Positions 23,829 to 35,860 of a DNA stretch of 64,000 nt are shown here, one piece after another; within the stretch, counting starts at the first letter, position 1, and each line of letters starts with the position of its first letter. A program made the translations under genes and the position numbers. The stretch is from positions 147,537,140 through 147,601,139 of the forward strand of contig CM043955.1 in NCBI GenBank assembly GCA_014529385.2, read 5' to 3'. The notes beneath the pieces are model-generated. The model was not told where the DNA came from. It searched no databases and saw only the letters and a list, made by a program, of their open reading frames with translations. This DNA is from Adiantum capillus-veneris (taxonomy: Eukaryota > Streptophyta > Polypodiopsida > Polypodiales > Pteridaceae).

Positions 23829-24520
23829 ATGATCACTCTTCCAACTATCCTTGAAGCCAATCCAACCAAAGAATCTCATCCCAGGATGTCAATAACAAAC
23901 ATTGAGCTTTGTAAAAAAGAAATAGGAGAGCTACTGCCGAAAGGCATAATTGAGCCCTCCAATTCAAACTGGGCCTGCAAAGCTTTCTACATCAACAACA
24001 CATTAAACAAAAGAGGGGAAAGAAGAGGTTGGTAATTGATTACAAACCCCTTAATAAATTTTTAGTTCCAGAGAAATTTCCTATCCCTCTTCAAGAAGAT
24101 TTAATTAGAAGAATAAATGGAGCAAAAATCTTCTCGAAATTTGATCTTAAAAGTGGATTTTGGCAATTCAAAGTACATCCTAAAGATAGATACAAAACAA
24201 CTTTTGTTGTGCCTCAAGGTATGTATTAGTGGATTTCTATGCCTGTGGGATTAGAAAATGCCCCTTTAGAGTGCCAACTCAGAGTTGAAATAACATTTGG
24301 CTCTATTAAAAGTTTTTGCTTGGTATATCTGGATGATATCCTGATATACTCCAAAAGCATGGAACAACATGTGAAACATCTAATCAGATTCCACAAGATG
24401 CTAATCAAAACAGGTCTAGTTTTATCCTATACCAAATGCAGCTTTGCTCAAGAAGAAGTAGACTTCTTCCACATCATTATTTTCAGGGCGATTCTACAGA
24501 AAAACAGTTCGAAGAAGTAG
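23829..24520 (+). pseudogene. EPRV reverse transcriptase remnant
   Basis: Recognisable RT blocks in order: 'KKEIGELLPKGIIEPSNS', 'FDLKSGFWQFKVHPKDR' (about 24,140-24,190), 'MPVGLENAPLECQ', and the catalytic 'VYLDDILIYS' (Y-L-D-D at 24,325-24,336). A frameshift near 24,028 and an in-frame TAG at 24,227 break it. The 'MP.GL.NAP..CQ' form and the linked promoter region favour a caulimovirid over an LTR retrotransposon. Catalytic aspartates are kept although the frame is dead. Confidence 0.75.
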
Positions 24521-24561
24521 GATGCTTCCCATAATAAAACCATTGAGTTAATTAAAATGAT

Positions 24562-24977
24562 ATGCAACCAACTCCCCCCATTAAATCTACTAGGCGAGGG
24601 ACAATTATCCTCTACACAGACACTTCGCTAGAAGCTTGGGACGCAGTTCTCTGCGAAGAGAATGAAAACAAAGAAATAATAGTTTGCAGATTTTCTAGCG
24701 GCTCCTTCCAGAAAGCAGAGAAAAATTATCCTTCTTCTCAGAGGGAAATTCTTGCTGCAAAATTAAGCATAAAGAAATTTGGCTATTTTTTTAAGGGAGA
24801 CTCTTCATTCTCCGAATGGATCTCAACTATTTCCTTGGATTCCTCACTTCAAAAAATGCTAGCAAAGACAAACGACCTATGGGCCTCCTGGTTTGCTCAA
24901 TGGGACTGCAAGTACAAACACGTCAATGGCTCAAAAAATGTGCTTACTAACATCTTAAGTCGACTCATTCCATAGGC
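24562..24977 (+). pseudogene. EPRV RNase H remnant
   Basis: A 137-residue open stretch with RNase H landmarks: 'LYTDTS' (first Asp), 'SQREILAAK' (Glu) and a C-terminal 'LTNILSRLIP' tail. It is separated from the RT by a short frame change. The stop at 24,973-24,975 is immediately followed by the promoter region. It would degrade RNA in RNA:DNA hybrids during viral replication; the flanking frames show it is a relic. Confidence 0.7.
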
Positions 24978-25405
24978 TGGGTGGAGTGATGTCATCACTT
25001 AGGTCACAAAAGATGCCACGACTGTGCCAGCACATAGTGACTAGAAAAAAGCGTGAGCATCTAATCTATAGTGGCGTGCCCCTGAAGATTCTACCTAAAA
25101 GCTAAAGCCACTTTAGAGAAGGGATTCCCTCTCCACTTGTAAAGTCACTTTACAAAAGTGATTCCCTCTCCACTAGTAACTTAGTGCGCACGACAAGATA
25201 CTTGCCTTTGAAAGGCACCTCATCTCGCTGTATAAAAGGAGCGCTCTTTCATTGTAAATCATCTCAAGTTGAGCATCTCAAGTCAATCTTACCCTTGTAT
25301 ACAATCTCCATATCGATCCCCTACACACTTAGTGTATTTTTGTTGTAATCCTTTTACCTCATAATACACACCTTTTGCTTGTAATTATTGTCTGTGCGTT
25401 TCCTA
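24978..25405 (+). promoter_or_regulatory. EPRV intergenic promoter region, copy 3
   Basis: Single copy of the block seen twice at 233-1075. It keeps the upstream inverted repeat AGTGATGTCATCACT (near 24,986), paired 'CACTTTA.A.AAG' repeats, a TATA box (TATAAAAG, 25231-25238) and the downstream 'TTCATTGTAAATCATCTCAAG'. It ends at a joint with inverted EPRV sequence near 25,407. Confidence 0.65.
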
Positions 25406-25406
25406 T

Positions 25407-25530
25407 TGTAATGCTATTTTGTTTTGGAGAAACTCTTTGTATGATAGACCAGGGAGTTTATGTGATGTCGAGGGAAGATCCTGGGGATATTCTATGGTTT
25501 CGTCATCAGAACTGGAAGGAGAGGAGGGTT
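25407..25530 (-). pseudogene. Inverted EPRV linker fragment
   Basis: About 125 bases matching, in reverse complement, the linker at roughly 11,275-11,400 (and 13,710-13,760 with 22,858-22,915). The minus-oriented linker follows the promoter region directly, so an inversion or head-to-head joint lies at about 25,407. The fragment ends in the (CA)n tract. Confidence 0.7.
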
Positions 25531-25539
25531 CTCTTTACA

Positions 25540-25628
<89 letters not shown>

Positions 25629-25880
25629 GAATGTATTTATGTATGTATGTATAAAAATAGTTGCAATCTTTGCACAGTGACCCCTGCAGTCAAGATTAGA
25701 GGAATTTATCACTTATACACACACACACACACATATGTGTGTGTGTGTACACTATATAGTATGTATACATACTATATATATGCATATACATATATTTACA
25801 AAAAAAACTCACACACATGTGAGTGTATATATATATATATATGTATTGATTGAAATATGAAGAAATTAGTTTGAATATGT
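25531..25880. repeat. Simple-repeat block
   Basis: (CA)n at about 25,539-25,624, a second (CA)n followed directly by (TG)n near 25,717-25,749 that can pair as a hairpin, and TA-rich tracts to about 25,845. No gene. It lies between the EPRV array and element A. Confidence 0.85.
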
Positions 25881-28355
25881 TGATGTAAACTTTTCAAAAA
25901 TGAAAATTTTACCTTTTTGTCACTTTTGTCCAGATATAGTAGGTTTTGAGATGCTTGCACCCACCTAAACGCGATCATCTCGTCTAAATCTACCCCGACT
26001 TGAATTTCTGTAATAATAGCTACCTACTCCAAAAACTACTAAATATAGCAAGTGTGTGCATCTGACACCTTAGCTTGTCATCCTCAAGCTTGTCTTTTAA
26101 TACAAACTTTTAGAATTAAATTCTAATGAGCTAAGCTCACTCTAGACAATTAATTTTCATCCTAGTGTTAATAAATTAATTCCTAAGTCTAAGGTATGTA
26201 TCTGTATGAATGTGCATGTGTGTTTATATCCATGCATGCACATAAATGACCCATATCCATGGATCCATCTCTTATGGTATGGTTGACTATAAGCATGGGT
26301 AAGTACATGAGGTGTATCACCCAAAAGGGTAAAGAGGGACACCTCTAATGGCTAAGTAGGAGCTTGTGACACCTCTACTCATTCTTTTAGCAAGGGGCAA
26401 GCAAGAGAGGTATGGGGCTGCCTTGGGCAACAAAACACCTCTAAATCTCTATATAAAGTGCATTCCCACTCAGTTTTACACACACTTGAACACACAATCG
26501 AGATAGGGAGACTCTGCTGTCGTGTCTTTTCGTTGGTAAAGCTTCTACAAGACCTTGAGAGATCAAAAAATCCTAGGCACAAGCCGGTAATGTAAAATTG
26601 TTGCATCAATTCACTTACACATGTCTATTCTTTTCTCTTCTCGAGAATTCCCAATCTACTACTACCATTCTTATTCTTATCTATCTACATCTCACTAGAT
26701 ATAGCGCGAACTCTACTTATTATACTCTAATATATGATTCCTCAAGATGTTGCAAGATGGCAACAATTTAAAGCATGTGTTTTGTTGAAAATTCATGATT
26801 ACGATGCTTGATATGCACTCAATTGTGTTGACATACACAAGTCTCTTGTTCAAGTTTACACTAAAATTTGAGATAAAGGAAGCCTAGAAATCAATCATCA
26901 TTTACTTGTGGTAAGTGAGGTGCATAATCTAACCTTAGTATGCATTAAGCTTGTACAAGTTGTATTATGGTCATCCACGAATGCAAGGGAGTGAGAGTAT
27001 TGCATGGGTTATGGTGTATGTGTATCATAAGACTATGACATAATTAATCAAAGAATATGTTGGAGTTATGTATGTCATTATAAAAAAATGTTGGTATTGA
27101 AGCACTTAAAACCAATTCCCTTACTTCCATTGGGTTCTTTACACATTAGCTTAAAAACTTCTCAAGTTAAGTTAAGTATATAGTAGTGGGAGTGGCACTC
27201 AAGAGAATTATCTATGGTGGATCACATGATCACGAAGCCGGAGCCAATGATGGTAAAGGCAAAGGAAAGGCCCCGATGAATAAGGATATGCCACTTATCC
27301 CACGTGGTGATGTTATTACCCAAGAACATGTAGATTACTTCTTTTTTGTTTAATGCATCATGAGTAATTAGGAAGTAAAAAACTACCTAAACATTGAGTT
27401 AGTCCCAATTCTAAACCACATCAATTGAACTTGTATTAATATGGAAGGATTGTTTGAGGATATACTGTCTAAAGTAGGAAAGAAATGTTTGCCTAGAATG
27501 AAAACTCTCGAACCTTCTTCATTAAAAAATCCTATACCGATATAGTCAAAACTCCCTTTGATATCTAGAGAGGAGGGCTAGCAGAGTGAACGCTAAAGCA
27601 GTGCATATGGGTGCACACATCTTGCGGGTTTATGCCCAGAATGCAAGATATTACTTGCGGGTTTATGCCTAGGTTGCATTGCGGGTTGCATGACAATTTA
27701 TTAGTAAGCGCAACTAAAGACACCGCGAGCCTCGCCAAGAGGAGTGAACTCTTGGGGTTGGGATATTCTAATGAAGAAGGGTTGTATGTTGTTTTTCTTC
27801 TAGAAAAGATTGTTTTGGTGCCGCTTTGATCATGCTTAAAGGACTATTTTAACAAACTTGTGATGGAAATCTTAAAAAGGAATTCTATGTATGAACAATC
27901 ATGTGATAGTAGTTAGAAAATAAGCTAAAAAGTATTAGTGTGGGGTGGAAAGTAGGGGTTGGCTTAGATTGCCAGTCAAGGATGGGTGGTCTTGATTAGT
28001 TGAGAAACTATCCACTCCTCATTGATAGGAGAAGCAAAACTAGAGACTCATTGTGCCAAGAGTCGAGAAGTCTCAAATACGGCGTGCCCCTGAAAGCTAT
28101 GGGGAAAAAGGTATTTGGCTTTTCTCTCTTTTGGAAGGTGAGAATTAGGAACGTTAGATTATTGTGTTAGTTCATGATTTCCCTACGAGACAGGGCTAGG
28201 AAACCTTTCCAATGGCTCAAACTCAAGTTACTTGGTGATGAGAGCCTGTCTATTAGAAATCTTGTTTATCTTGACTATGTTTTCACTAGAGCCTAGCGAC
28301 TTGTCAGGTACCCTCCAGTTGCCAAAAGGTTATGGTAACGGGAGGGGATCTCACA
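25881..28355 (+). repeat. Element A 5' LTR
   Basis: About 2475 bases, TG...CA (begins TGATGTAAAC, ends GATCTCACA). Homologous to 30868-31212 joined to 52631-54428. A TATA box (TATATAAA, 26450-26457) lies ahead of 'CATTCCCACTCAG' and is conserved in the other LTR. It contains about 405 bases (26,837-27,241) absent from the 3' LTR, and a short repeat of 'CTTGCGGGTTTATGCC' near 27,625-27,670. Confidence 0.8.
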
Positions 28356-28357
28356 CG

Positions 28358-28374
28358 TGGTATCAAAGCCTAGG
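28358..28374 (+). other. Element A primer-binding site (initiator tRNA-Met)
   Basis: TGGTATCAAAGCCTAGG starts two bases after the LTR. It matches the common plant initiator-Met site (TGGTATCAGAGCC) with one mismatch in the first 13. Confidence 0.85.
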
Positions 28375-28436
28375 TTAGGATATTGAAAAAAATGCTATTG
28401 CTTGAGAATTTGGAGAAATAAATTGGAGACTTACGT

Positions 28437-28992
28437 TTGAGAACTTACCAGCATCGATGTTTCAAGAAGATGCCGACGCTGAGTATCGCAAGCTCAAGAC
28501 CATTGAAACAATGTATTTTGAGGCTTTTGCTCTTCAAACTTTGCTTTTCGATGCAACATGATGAAGATTTTGATGAAGGATGTCTCTCCTCCATCAATGA
28601 GAATCCAAAGGGAATGGGAACTTGCATGAAACTGTGAAGGTGGCATCTTCTATATCAATGTGAGGAAGCTCAAATGCCTCTCCTTTCATTTGAAGAAGCT
28701 TCGATGGGGGGAAGAGCTGCAAGTTATTCAGCTTTACTACTTCCTCAATACTACTAGGGATGACTACAATATTATCTTTGAAGATGGCCTTGACATGCTC
28801 TTAAATGAATGGATTTTCAATCAATTAGTGGTGAAAGTGATCCCTACTTACAGGATCAAACCCATTTCTATCCTTGACATCTTCCCTCAAAATAAGAGTC
28901 TTGTATTCTATGAACCCCGCAAAGAAGTGTATAAAGTCTATTACTTAGACGAAATAGTGGATTATAAAAACTTAACTACAAATACCTATTGA
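28437..28992 (+). pseudogene. Element A internal open frames of unknown product
   Basis: Two frames (28437-28637 and 28660-28992). The second encodes 110 residues rich in aromatic and hydrophobic residues ('LQVIQLYYFLNTTRDDYNII'). They sit where gag would begin but contain no motif I recognise. They could be a captured fragment or an eroded gag N-terminus. Confidence 0.3.
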
Positions 28993-29089
28993 TTGTACCA
29001 CTATGTCCCTGGGAATCCGGCTCTAAGAATCATATAGATTTTTAGTAGAGCAAACCTTTGTATATATTGTAATAAAATAAAAAGATGCT

Positions 29090-29765
29090 CATCCATTAGA
29101 TCTCAACTTTGTACATATCTTGATATAAATAAAGTTATGGCATCTTGAATTTTATAAAGCTAGTTTCTTTCCAATTTTTGTTTTGAGTGTGGAAGTTTAA
29201 AGCACTTGGTGTTGCGTTAAGTCTTAAATCAATCCATCGACAAGCGAATTATTGAGTAGGTACTCTTGAGTACTTTATGCACGGCCATATATGAGAAAAA
29301 CGTCTCCTAAAACAAGTCCAACCACCCACATTCAAAGGTGAGGGAACCCATATCGAACACGTTGCTGAAGCCTAGCTTGAGGCAATGGAAGACTATTTTG
29401 AAATTGCAGGGACTTGACCTGTATATCAAACTATGCTTGCAACTTTTTGTCTTACTGCAGGGACTCAACTTTGTACATATATTAATATAAATAGAGTTAT
29501 GACATCTTGAATTTAATAAATTTAGTTTCTTTCCAATTTTTGTTTTGAGTGTGGAAGTTTAAAGCACTTGGTGTTGCATTAAGTCTTAAATCAATCCATT
29601 GACAAGTGTATTATTGTGTAGGTACTCTTAAGTGCTTTATGCGCGGCCATATAGGAGAAAAACATCTCTTAAAACAATCCCAACCACCCACATTCAAAGG
29701 CAAGGGAATCCGTATCAAGAGCAATGTTGAAGCCTAGTTTGAGGCAATGGAAGACTGTACTGGCG
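29090..29765 (+). repeat. Direct tandem duplication, about 365-base unit
   Basis: The stretch from 'CAACTTTGTACATAT' at about 29,103 to 'GGCAATGGAAGACT' at about 29,392 is repeated from about 29,467 to 29,758 with scattered differences, including the shared 'GTGTGGAAGTTTAAAGCAC' block. The duplication lies just ahead of and partly within gag. Confidence 0.75.
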
Positions 29766-30410
29766 ATGCAAAAATATGGTGGAAAATACATTGCAAGGAC
29801 TTGGGAGTTTCAAGATCTTCCCAATCTTGAGAGGATATTAAAGAAGCGATTATGGCATGATATCTTCCACCCGCTCATCGAGACGCCAAAATGAATGAGT
29901 TCTTTTCTCTAAAATAATTATCCTTATCAGTGGGGGATTACTACTCCAATTTGCAACCTTGCAAAGATATGCCCCAAAAATGACCATTGAGCAACAGATA
30001 GCACGATTTTGTCAAGGATTGAATCAACCCTTGGATACCCGTCTTGAAGCAATGAGATCCACATCACTTCAGTATGCTCTCTTAAGGGCAACACCTCTGG
30101 CTAAAGAAATGACCACGAATCAGGGGAGAGAAGACTTTAGAAATCAATGGGTTAGGCCCAACAATTGGAACCCTAGACCTGTTAATCAAGCTTATCAACC
30201 TCACCTTGCAGTAGATGTAACTACAACAACTCAACTTGAGTATCCTGATGTTTGTTGTTATGAGTGTAATGAGCTAGGACACTATAGGAACAAGTATCCC
30301 AGTAGAAGTGTAGCAACTACTGCAAATGCAATTTTTCTAGCACCGAATGGTAGAGGTCAACCAGTTCGTCGTGGAGGAAGGAATGCATGAAAAGGCCGTG
30401 GAAGAGGAGA
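29745..30410 (+). pseudogene. Element A Gag remnant with zinc knuckle
   Basis: Reads through several stops as a capsid ('GDAKIWWK', 'KEAIMA.YLPPAHRDAKMNEF', then the open frame at 29959-30390 with 'MTIEQQIARFCQGLNQPLDT'). It ends in a CCHC knuckle 'CYECNELGHYRNKY' whose last Cys is Tyr, followed by an Arg/Gly-rich tail. Typical of chromovirus Gag. It cannot be translated intact. Confidence 0.7.
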
Positions 30411-30524
30411 TGTGGCTCAAACTCATGACATTATTATAGAAGAGCCAACATTGGAATACATAGCTAATGAGAGAGTAACTTTGCATCCTTGAAACTTGAG
30501 AAAGGAAGCTTAGAAACACAAGCA

Positions 30525-30715
30525 TCATCCATAACTTGATCAAATGGACGTATTTTCGTGAAGAAGATGCAACGTGGGAATATAAAACATCTCTCCTCAA
30601 AGATCATCCATAACTTGATCAAATGGACGTATTTTCGTGAAGAAGATGCAACGTGGGAATATGAAACATCTCTCCTCAAAGATCATCCGAACTTCTCTAT
30701 GGGATGAGGAAATCT
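30525..30715 (+). pseudogene. Element A chromodomain tail (duplicated segment)
   Basis: The + strand encodes 'LIKWTYFREEDATWEYET', the core of an integrase C-terminal chromodomain, at about 30,613-30,666. An adjacent upstream copy of about 80 bases (30,520-30,600) repeats most of it. It lies only about 130 bases after Gag, so everything between gag and the end of pol has been deleted. The domain normally guides integration to marked chromatin. Confidence 0.7.
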
Positions 30716-30867
30716 CAATTCTTCAAGTTGGAAAGAATGTAAGGTCTCTGCCACCCTTGGAGAGGGGATTCCCATGTATAGGGTTAATATCAGTCCATTT
30801 TGGTCATAAATAGAAATTTTTACTTTTGGCAATTCTTCCACCTGTGATGAACTAATGATGAATGTAT

Positions 30868-31212
30868 TGATGTAAGCTTTTCAAAAATAAAATTTTTACT
30901 TTATGTAGCTTTTGTCCAAATATAGTAAGTTATTGAGGTGCTTGCACCCACCTATACGCGATCGTCTTGTCTAAATCTACCGAAACTTGAATTTCCAAAA
31001 AAATAGCTGCTTGATGCAAAAATTGCTAGATATAGCAGGTGTGTGCATCTGACACCTTAGCTTGTCATCCTCAAGCTTATCTTTAAATAGAAAACTTTCA
31101 AAATTAAATTCTGATAAGCTAAGCTCACTCTAGACAATTAATTTTCATCTTAGTGTTAATAAATTAATTCATAGCTCTAAGGTATGTATGTGTATGCATG
31201 TGCAAGTGTATG
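30868..31212 (+). repeat. Element A 3' LTR, first part
   Basis: Matches the first about 345 bases of the 5' LTR (25881 onward). Interrupted after 31,212 by element B; resumes at 52,631. Confidence 0.8.
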
Positions 31213-32120
31213 TGTTAGCGGGTCGCCACGACGGACGTCATAAGCATAGCTATCGGGCACTAACATAATGTCAATACTCAGGGATGTGACTCGGATGGGC
31301 CATGGAGACTCTTTGAGATTGTCAATCTCAAGAAGTGAACCTTAACAAGCAAACACAACAACTCCACAAGCAAACCAACACTCAATGATCACGAAAATCT
31401 GTCAATGTCCTTTCTCAAAGCTCTAGGTCATCACGCCATTTTGACACTCGAATGGACTAGAAATGCAACAAAACTTTAGGAGGAGGTCTAGGACACCTAG
31501 GGACACTATCCTCGCAAGTCTGGTCGTAATCCAACAAGGTACCAAAATCACGACCCATCATGAAAAACGTCCTAAAAACTGGACCAGATGAGTCCAAAAA
31601 TGTTGCCCTATGGTCTAAGAACACTCTCTTATGGTCAAAATGACTATAAACAATGATTTAAGCACTCAAATATGAAGATTAGGATCACTAACGCGTAGTC
31701 GCAAACCACAACAAAAATGACAATGCTTACACTTAAATGAAAGAGCAAAGAGAGAGGAACAAATGCACATTTTGGAATTGAAAATGGATAACCGAATCAT
31801 TAGCTGCGTTGATTACAAGTTGGAATTGCTTTGTAGCTTGAGCATACGTACAACAAAGCCCTTTATCTCCTCTAAAGATAAGCCTCCTTTCACATTAAGG
31901 TTATTGACATTTATACCTAGGGCATTCTAAATGGCTAGTGGCTGGCTCACAAGGACCTTTACAATTGTCATGATAGAATTACAACTCAGGTAACTGACCT
32001 GCTACTCTAAAATCAGGATTTACATAGAGTATCACTACACTAGCTCAATCAAATAATAGACTACAAATGAGGTGTCTGGCTATGTGTCCGGCCAGGTGGA
32101 CGCTCGTTCGATCTGTCTCA
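31213..32120 (-). repeat. Element B LTR copy 1 (outermost)
   Basis: About 908 bases, beginning TGTTAGCGGGTCGCC. Its right end lacks the final TAACA and runs into copy 2 through the joint TCTCATAGTGGG. Confidence 0.85.
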
Positions 32121-33026
32121 TAGTGGGTCGTCGCGATGGACGTCTGTAGCATAGCTATCGAACACTAACATAATGTCAATACTCAAGGAAGTGACTCGGA
32201 TGGGCCATGGAGACTCTTGAGATTGTCAATATCAAGAAGTGAACCTTAACAAGCAAACACAAAAACTCCACAAGCAAACCAACACTCAATGATCACGGAA
32301 ATCTATCAATGTTCTTTCACACAGCTCTAGGTCATCACGCCATTTCGACACTCGAACGAACCCAAAATGCAACAAAACTTTAGGAGGAGGTCTAGGATAC
32401 CTAGGGACACTATCCTAACAAGGCTAGTTGCAATCCAACAAGGTACCAAAATCGCGATCCATCATGAAAAAGGTCCTAAAAAATAGACCAGATCAGTCCA
32501 AAAATGTTACCCTATGGTCTAAGAACACTCTTCTATGGTCAAAACGACTATATACAGTGATTTAAGCACTCAAATTTGAAGATTAGGCTCACTAACATGT
32601 AGTTGCAAACCACAACAAAAATGACAATGCTTACACTTAAATGAAAGAGCAAAGAGAGAGGAACAAAATGCACATTTCAAAATTGAAAATGGATAACCCA
32701 ATCATTAGCTGCGTTGATTACAAGTTGGAACTGCTTCATAGCTTGAACATACGTACATCAAAGCTCTTTGTCTCCTCTAAAAGATAAGCCTCCTTTCACA
32801 TTAAGGTTATTGACATTTATACCTAGGGCATTCTAAATGGTGAGTGGCTAGCTCACAAGAAGCTTTACAATTGTCATGATAGAATTACAACTTAGGGAAT
32901 TGACCTGCTACTCTAAAATCAGGATTTACATAGAGTATCACTACACTAGCTCGATCAAATAGCAGACTACAAATGAGGTGTCCGGCTATGTGTTCGGCTA
33001 GGTGGACGCTCATTTGGTCTGTTTCA
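32121..33026 (-). repeat. Element B LTR copy 2 (middle)
   Basis: About 906 bases; lacks the first TGT and the last bases, so both joints have the form TCATAG(T/C)GGG. Highly similar to its neighbours. Confidence 0.85.
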
Positions 33027-33937
33027 TAGCGGGTCGCCACGACGGACGTCTATAACATAGCTATCTGGCACTGACATAATGTCAATACTCAGGGAAGTGA
33101 CTCGGATGGGGCACATAGAATCTTTGAGATCGTCAATCTCAAGAAGTGAACCTTAACAAGCAAACACAACAATTCTACAAGCAAACCAATACTCAATGAT
33201 AAGGGAAAGCTGCCTATGTCCTTTCTCACAGCTCTAGGTCATCACGCCATTTTGACACTTGAACATACTCAAAATGCAACAAAACTTTAGGAGGAGGTCT
33301 ACGACACCTAGGGGCACTATCCTAGCAAGTCTGCTCGCAATCCAACAAGGTGCCAAAATCATGATCCATCATGAAAAAGGTCCTAAAAACTGTAACAGAT
33401 CAGTTTAAAAATGTTGCCCTGTGGTCTAAGAACACTCTCCTATGGTCAAAACGACTATAAACAGTGATTTAAGCATTCAAATTTGAAGATTAGGCTCACT
33501 AACGTGTAGTCATGAACCACAACAAAACTGACAATGCTTACAGTTAAATGAAAGAGCAAAGAGATAGGAACACAATGCACATTTCAAAATTGAAAATAGA
33601 TTAATCGATCATTAACTGCATTGATTACAAGTTGGAACTGCTTCGTAGCTTGAGCGTACGTACAACAAAGCTCTTTGTCTCCTCTAAAGATAAGCCTCCT
33701 TCCACATTAAGGTTATTGACATTTATACCTAGGGAATTCTAAATGGCCAGTGGCTGGTTCACATGGACTCTTACAATTGTCATGACAGAATTACAACTCA
33801 GGGAATTGACTTGCTACTGTAAAATCAGGATTTACATAGAGTATCACTATACTAGCTCGAAAAAATAATAGACTACAAATGTGGTGTCCGGCTATGTGTC
33901 CAGCCATGTGGACGCCCGTTTGGTTTGTCTCATAACA
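33027..33937 (-). repeat. Element B 3' LTR copy 3 (next to polypurine tract)
   Basis: About 911 bases ending CATAACA; directly followed on the + strand by TTTCCCCCTTTC, so this is the functional 3' LTR of the minus-strand element. Confidence 0.85.
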
Positions 33938-33949
33938 TTTCCCCCTTTC
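33938..33949 (-). other. Element B polypurine tract
   Basis: Reads GAAAGGGGGAAA on the minus strand, immediately before the 3' LTR. Confidence 0.8.
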
Positions 33950-35860
33950 TAAATTGTATCGTCCCTTGACACGACCTTGTGCAAACTTGTCATAGGATTT
34001 TCTTCAGCTTTGTCTTCAAGGTTGGTCTTCATTTTGGGAAGTGCGTTGTCGTTGTTGACGCTCCCCCCTTCCTTGAGTGATTCATATCTGCCATGTTATT
34101 GATACGTGATTTGATCTTTGATTTTTGAGGAAACTTTTCTTCTTGTTGTGTAATCGCCTCTTTGTTGCTAATCTTAGCCGCCGTAAAGATGGATGTTGAT
34201 GTGTTTGAGCTTGTAGAACTGATCCTCTTTATGGCGTGGACTTTATGATGGATTTGCTTTCAAGGTCCCTTGCAATTTGAGTTTCCACAATAGGTAGCCA
34301 GTGTTGAATCATTATGTAAGCTACATATGGTTGTTGTGGATAGCTTGCATGCTGAATTTTTCATTGCTTGTCATTATAAGCCAGTTTTTAGCTTGCCATT
34401 GTTGTCCCTTTTTGTAATGGAGCTTTGTTGTCAAACTTGGAGATAAAAGATTCTCTTTTTAAGCATATGGAGACCTTCAATTTTTTCTCCAAGTTGTTGT
34501 CGATTGATTTGGGTAGCCATTTCCTTATTGCTAATGTAGAAGTAATATATACAAGAAGATGATGATGATGCTCTAGATTAGGGTCTAAAACCTGGATGAT
34601 CAAAGGGGAAAAACCCGGTGGGAAAAAAGTGCCTTTTATTGGAGTTGAGAATTTGGACTTGAAGTACCAGTTATTCAAGGTGAGTGCTTGGGAGAAACAA
34701 AGGAAGAGTGCCTAATGAAAGTGCCAATTATGGGACACTCTATATGCTTATGAGAAATTTTCAAACAAAAGCATGCAATGTGAAAGATGGAGTTGATTGG
34801 TGCTTCAAGGAACAAATGTAGCACATGTGACATCAAAGGACGTCTCAATAGCTTCCACATTTCCAATATAGAAGCTTCTCCACTCATACCTCATTGTGCT
34901 AAGTGCGTGAGTGTCTTTTAGACTTCCTTCTTCACTTACCACTATACTACAACGACTTCGACTCTTATGCTCACCTATACCAGCATGAAAAAAGTGCCTT
35001 TTATTGGAGTTGAGAATTTGGACTTGAAGTACTTGTTATGCAAGGTGAGTGCTTGGGAGAAACAAAGGAAGAGTGCCTAATGAAAGTGCCAATTATGGGA
35101 CACTCTATATGCTTATGAGAAATTTTCAAACAAAAGCATGCAGTGTGAAAGATGGAGTTGATTGGTGCTTCAAGGAACAAATGTAGCACATGTGACATCA
35201 AAGGACGTCTCAATAGCTTCCACATTTCCAATATAGAAGATTCTCCACTCATACCTCATTGTGCTAAGTGCGTGAGTGTCTTTTAGACTTCCTTCTTCAC
35301 TTACCACTATACTACAATGACTTCGACTCTTATGCTCACCTATACCAGCATGAGCAACACAACATAATTATGCTCAACTCTTCCTGCTTGAGCAGTACCT
35401 AGGATAGCTAAAACGCTTAAACCACATAAGATATTACTTGAAGCTTTGGTACTAACGTATCGCTCCTTTAGTGGCTTAACTGCAACTCTGACTTTTATGC
35501 CATGTATTTTTAATGGCGACTTGGACTTACCTCTTCAAGGCCAAAAACCCAATTCCATAAGTTCTAGAAATTTAGGCCTCTTCCATTGTGTTGGTCTTTG
35601 GATGCCACCATTTTGTCAAGTAGGTTGGCAAATTTAGGCTCCTTTTGACTTGCTTGTCATATGTTGTCACTACTTTGGGAAACAAGTTCTTTAGCTACTG
35701 TAGAGACCGATGAAGCCTTTGCTTTATCTCCCATGATAAGAGTTTGAATCTGTGTGTGGGTTCTTTGTGATCGAGTTTTCACGAGAAAGTGTTGGAACCC
35801 ATCTTGTTTTTGGTCCTTGTGTGACCGTCTTTGGCATTTTACCTTCTTCTATAATTCGAT
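33950..35860 (-). other. Element B 3' non-coding region with tandem duplication
   Basis: No RT or integrase sequence in any frame. It contains a direct duplication of 365 bases: 34,623-34,987 and 34,988-35,352 are nearly identical, starting AAAAAAGTGCC and ending TATACCAGCATG. The 70- and 83-residue minus-strand frames inside are copies of one another and have no motif. Confidence 0.65.

Larger units (their letters stand above)
25881..31212 (+). mobile_element. Element A: decayed chromovirus (Ty3/gypsy), 5' part
   Basis: A + strand LTR element with about 2.5-kb LTRs and an initiator tRNA-Met primer site. Internally only a broken gag and a chromodomain remain; protease, RT, RNase H and the integrase core are gone. 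Its 3' LTR starts at about 30,868, is interrupted at 31,212 by element B, and resumes at 52,631-54,428. The terminal chromodomain is the hallmark of chromoviruses. I could not find a target-site duplication, and the left LTR edge is approximate. Confidence 0.75.

Noticed and set aside
28437-28992. Candidate host gene inside element A
   Set aside because: It lies between primer site and gag, is short and lacks introns or domains; more likely eroded element sequence.
34388-35252. Minus-strand frames of 70-96 residues, two nearly identical
   Set aside because: The identity comes from the 365-base tandem duplication, and the peptides have no recognisable features.
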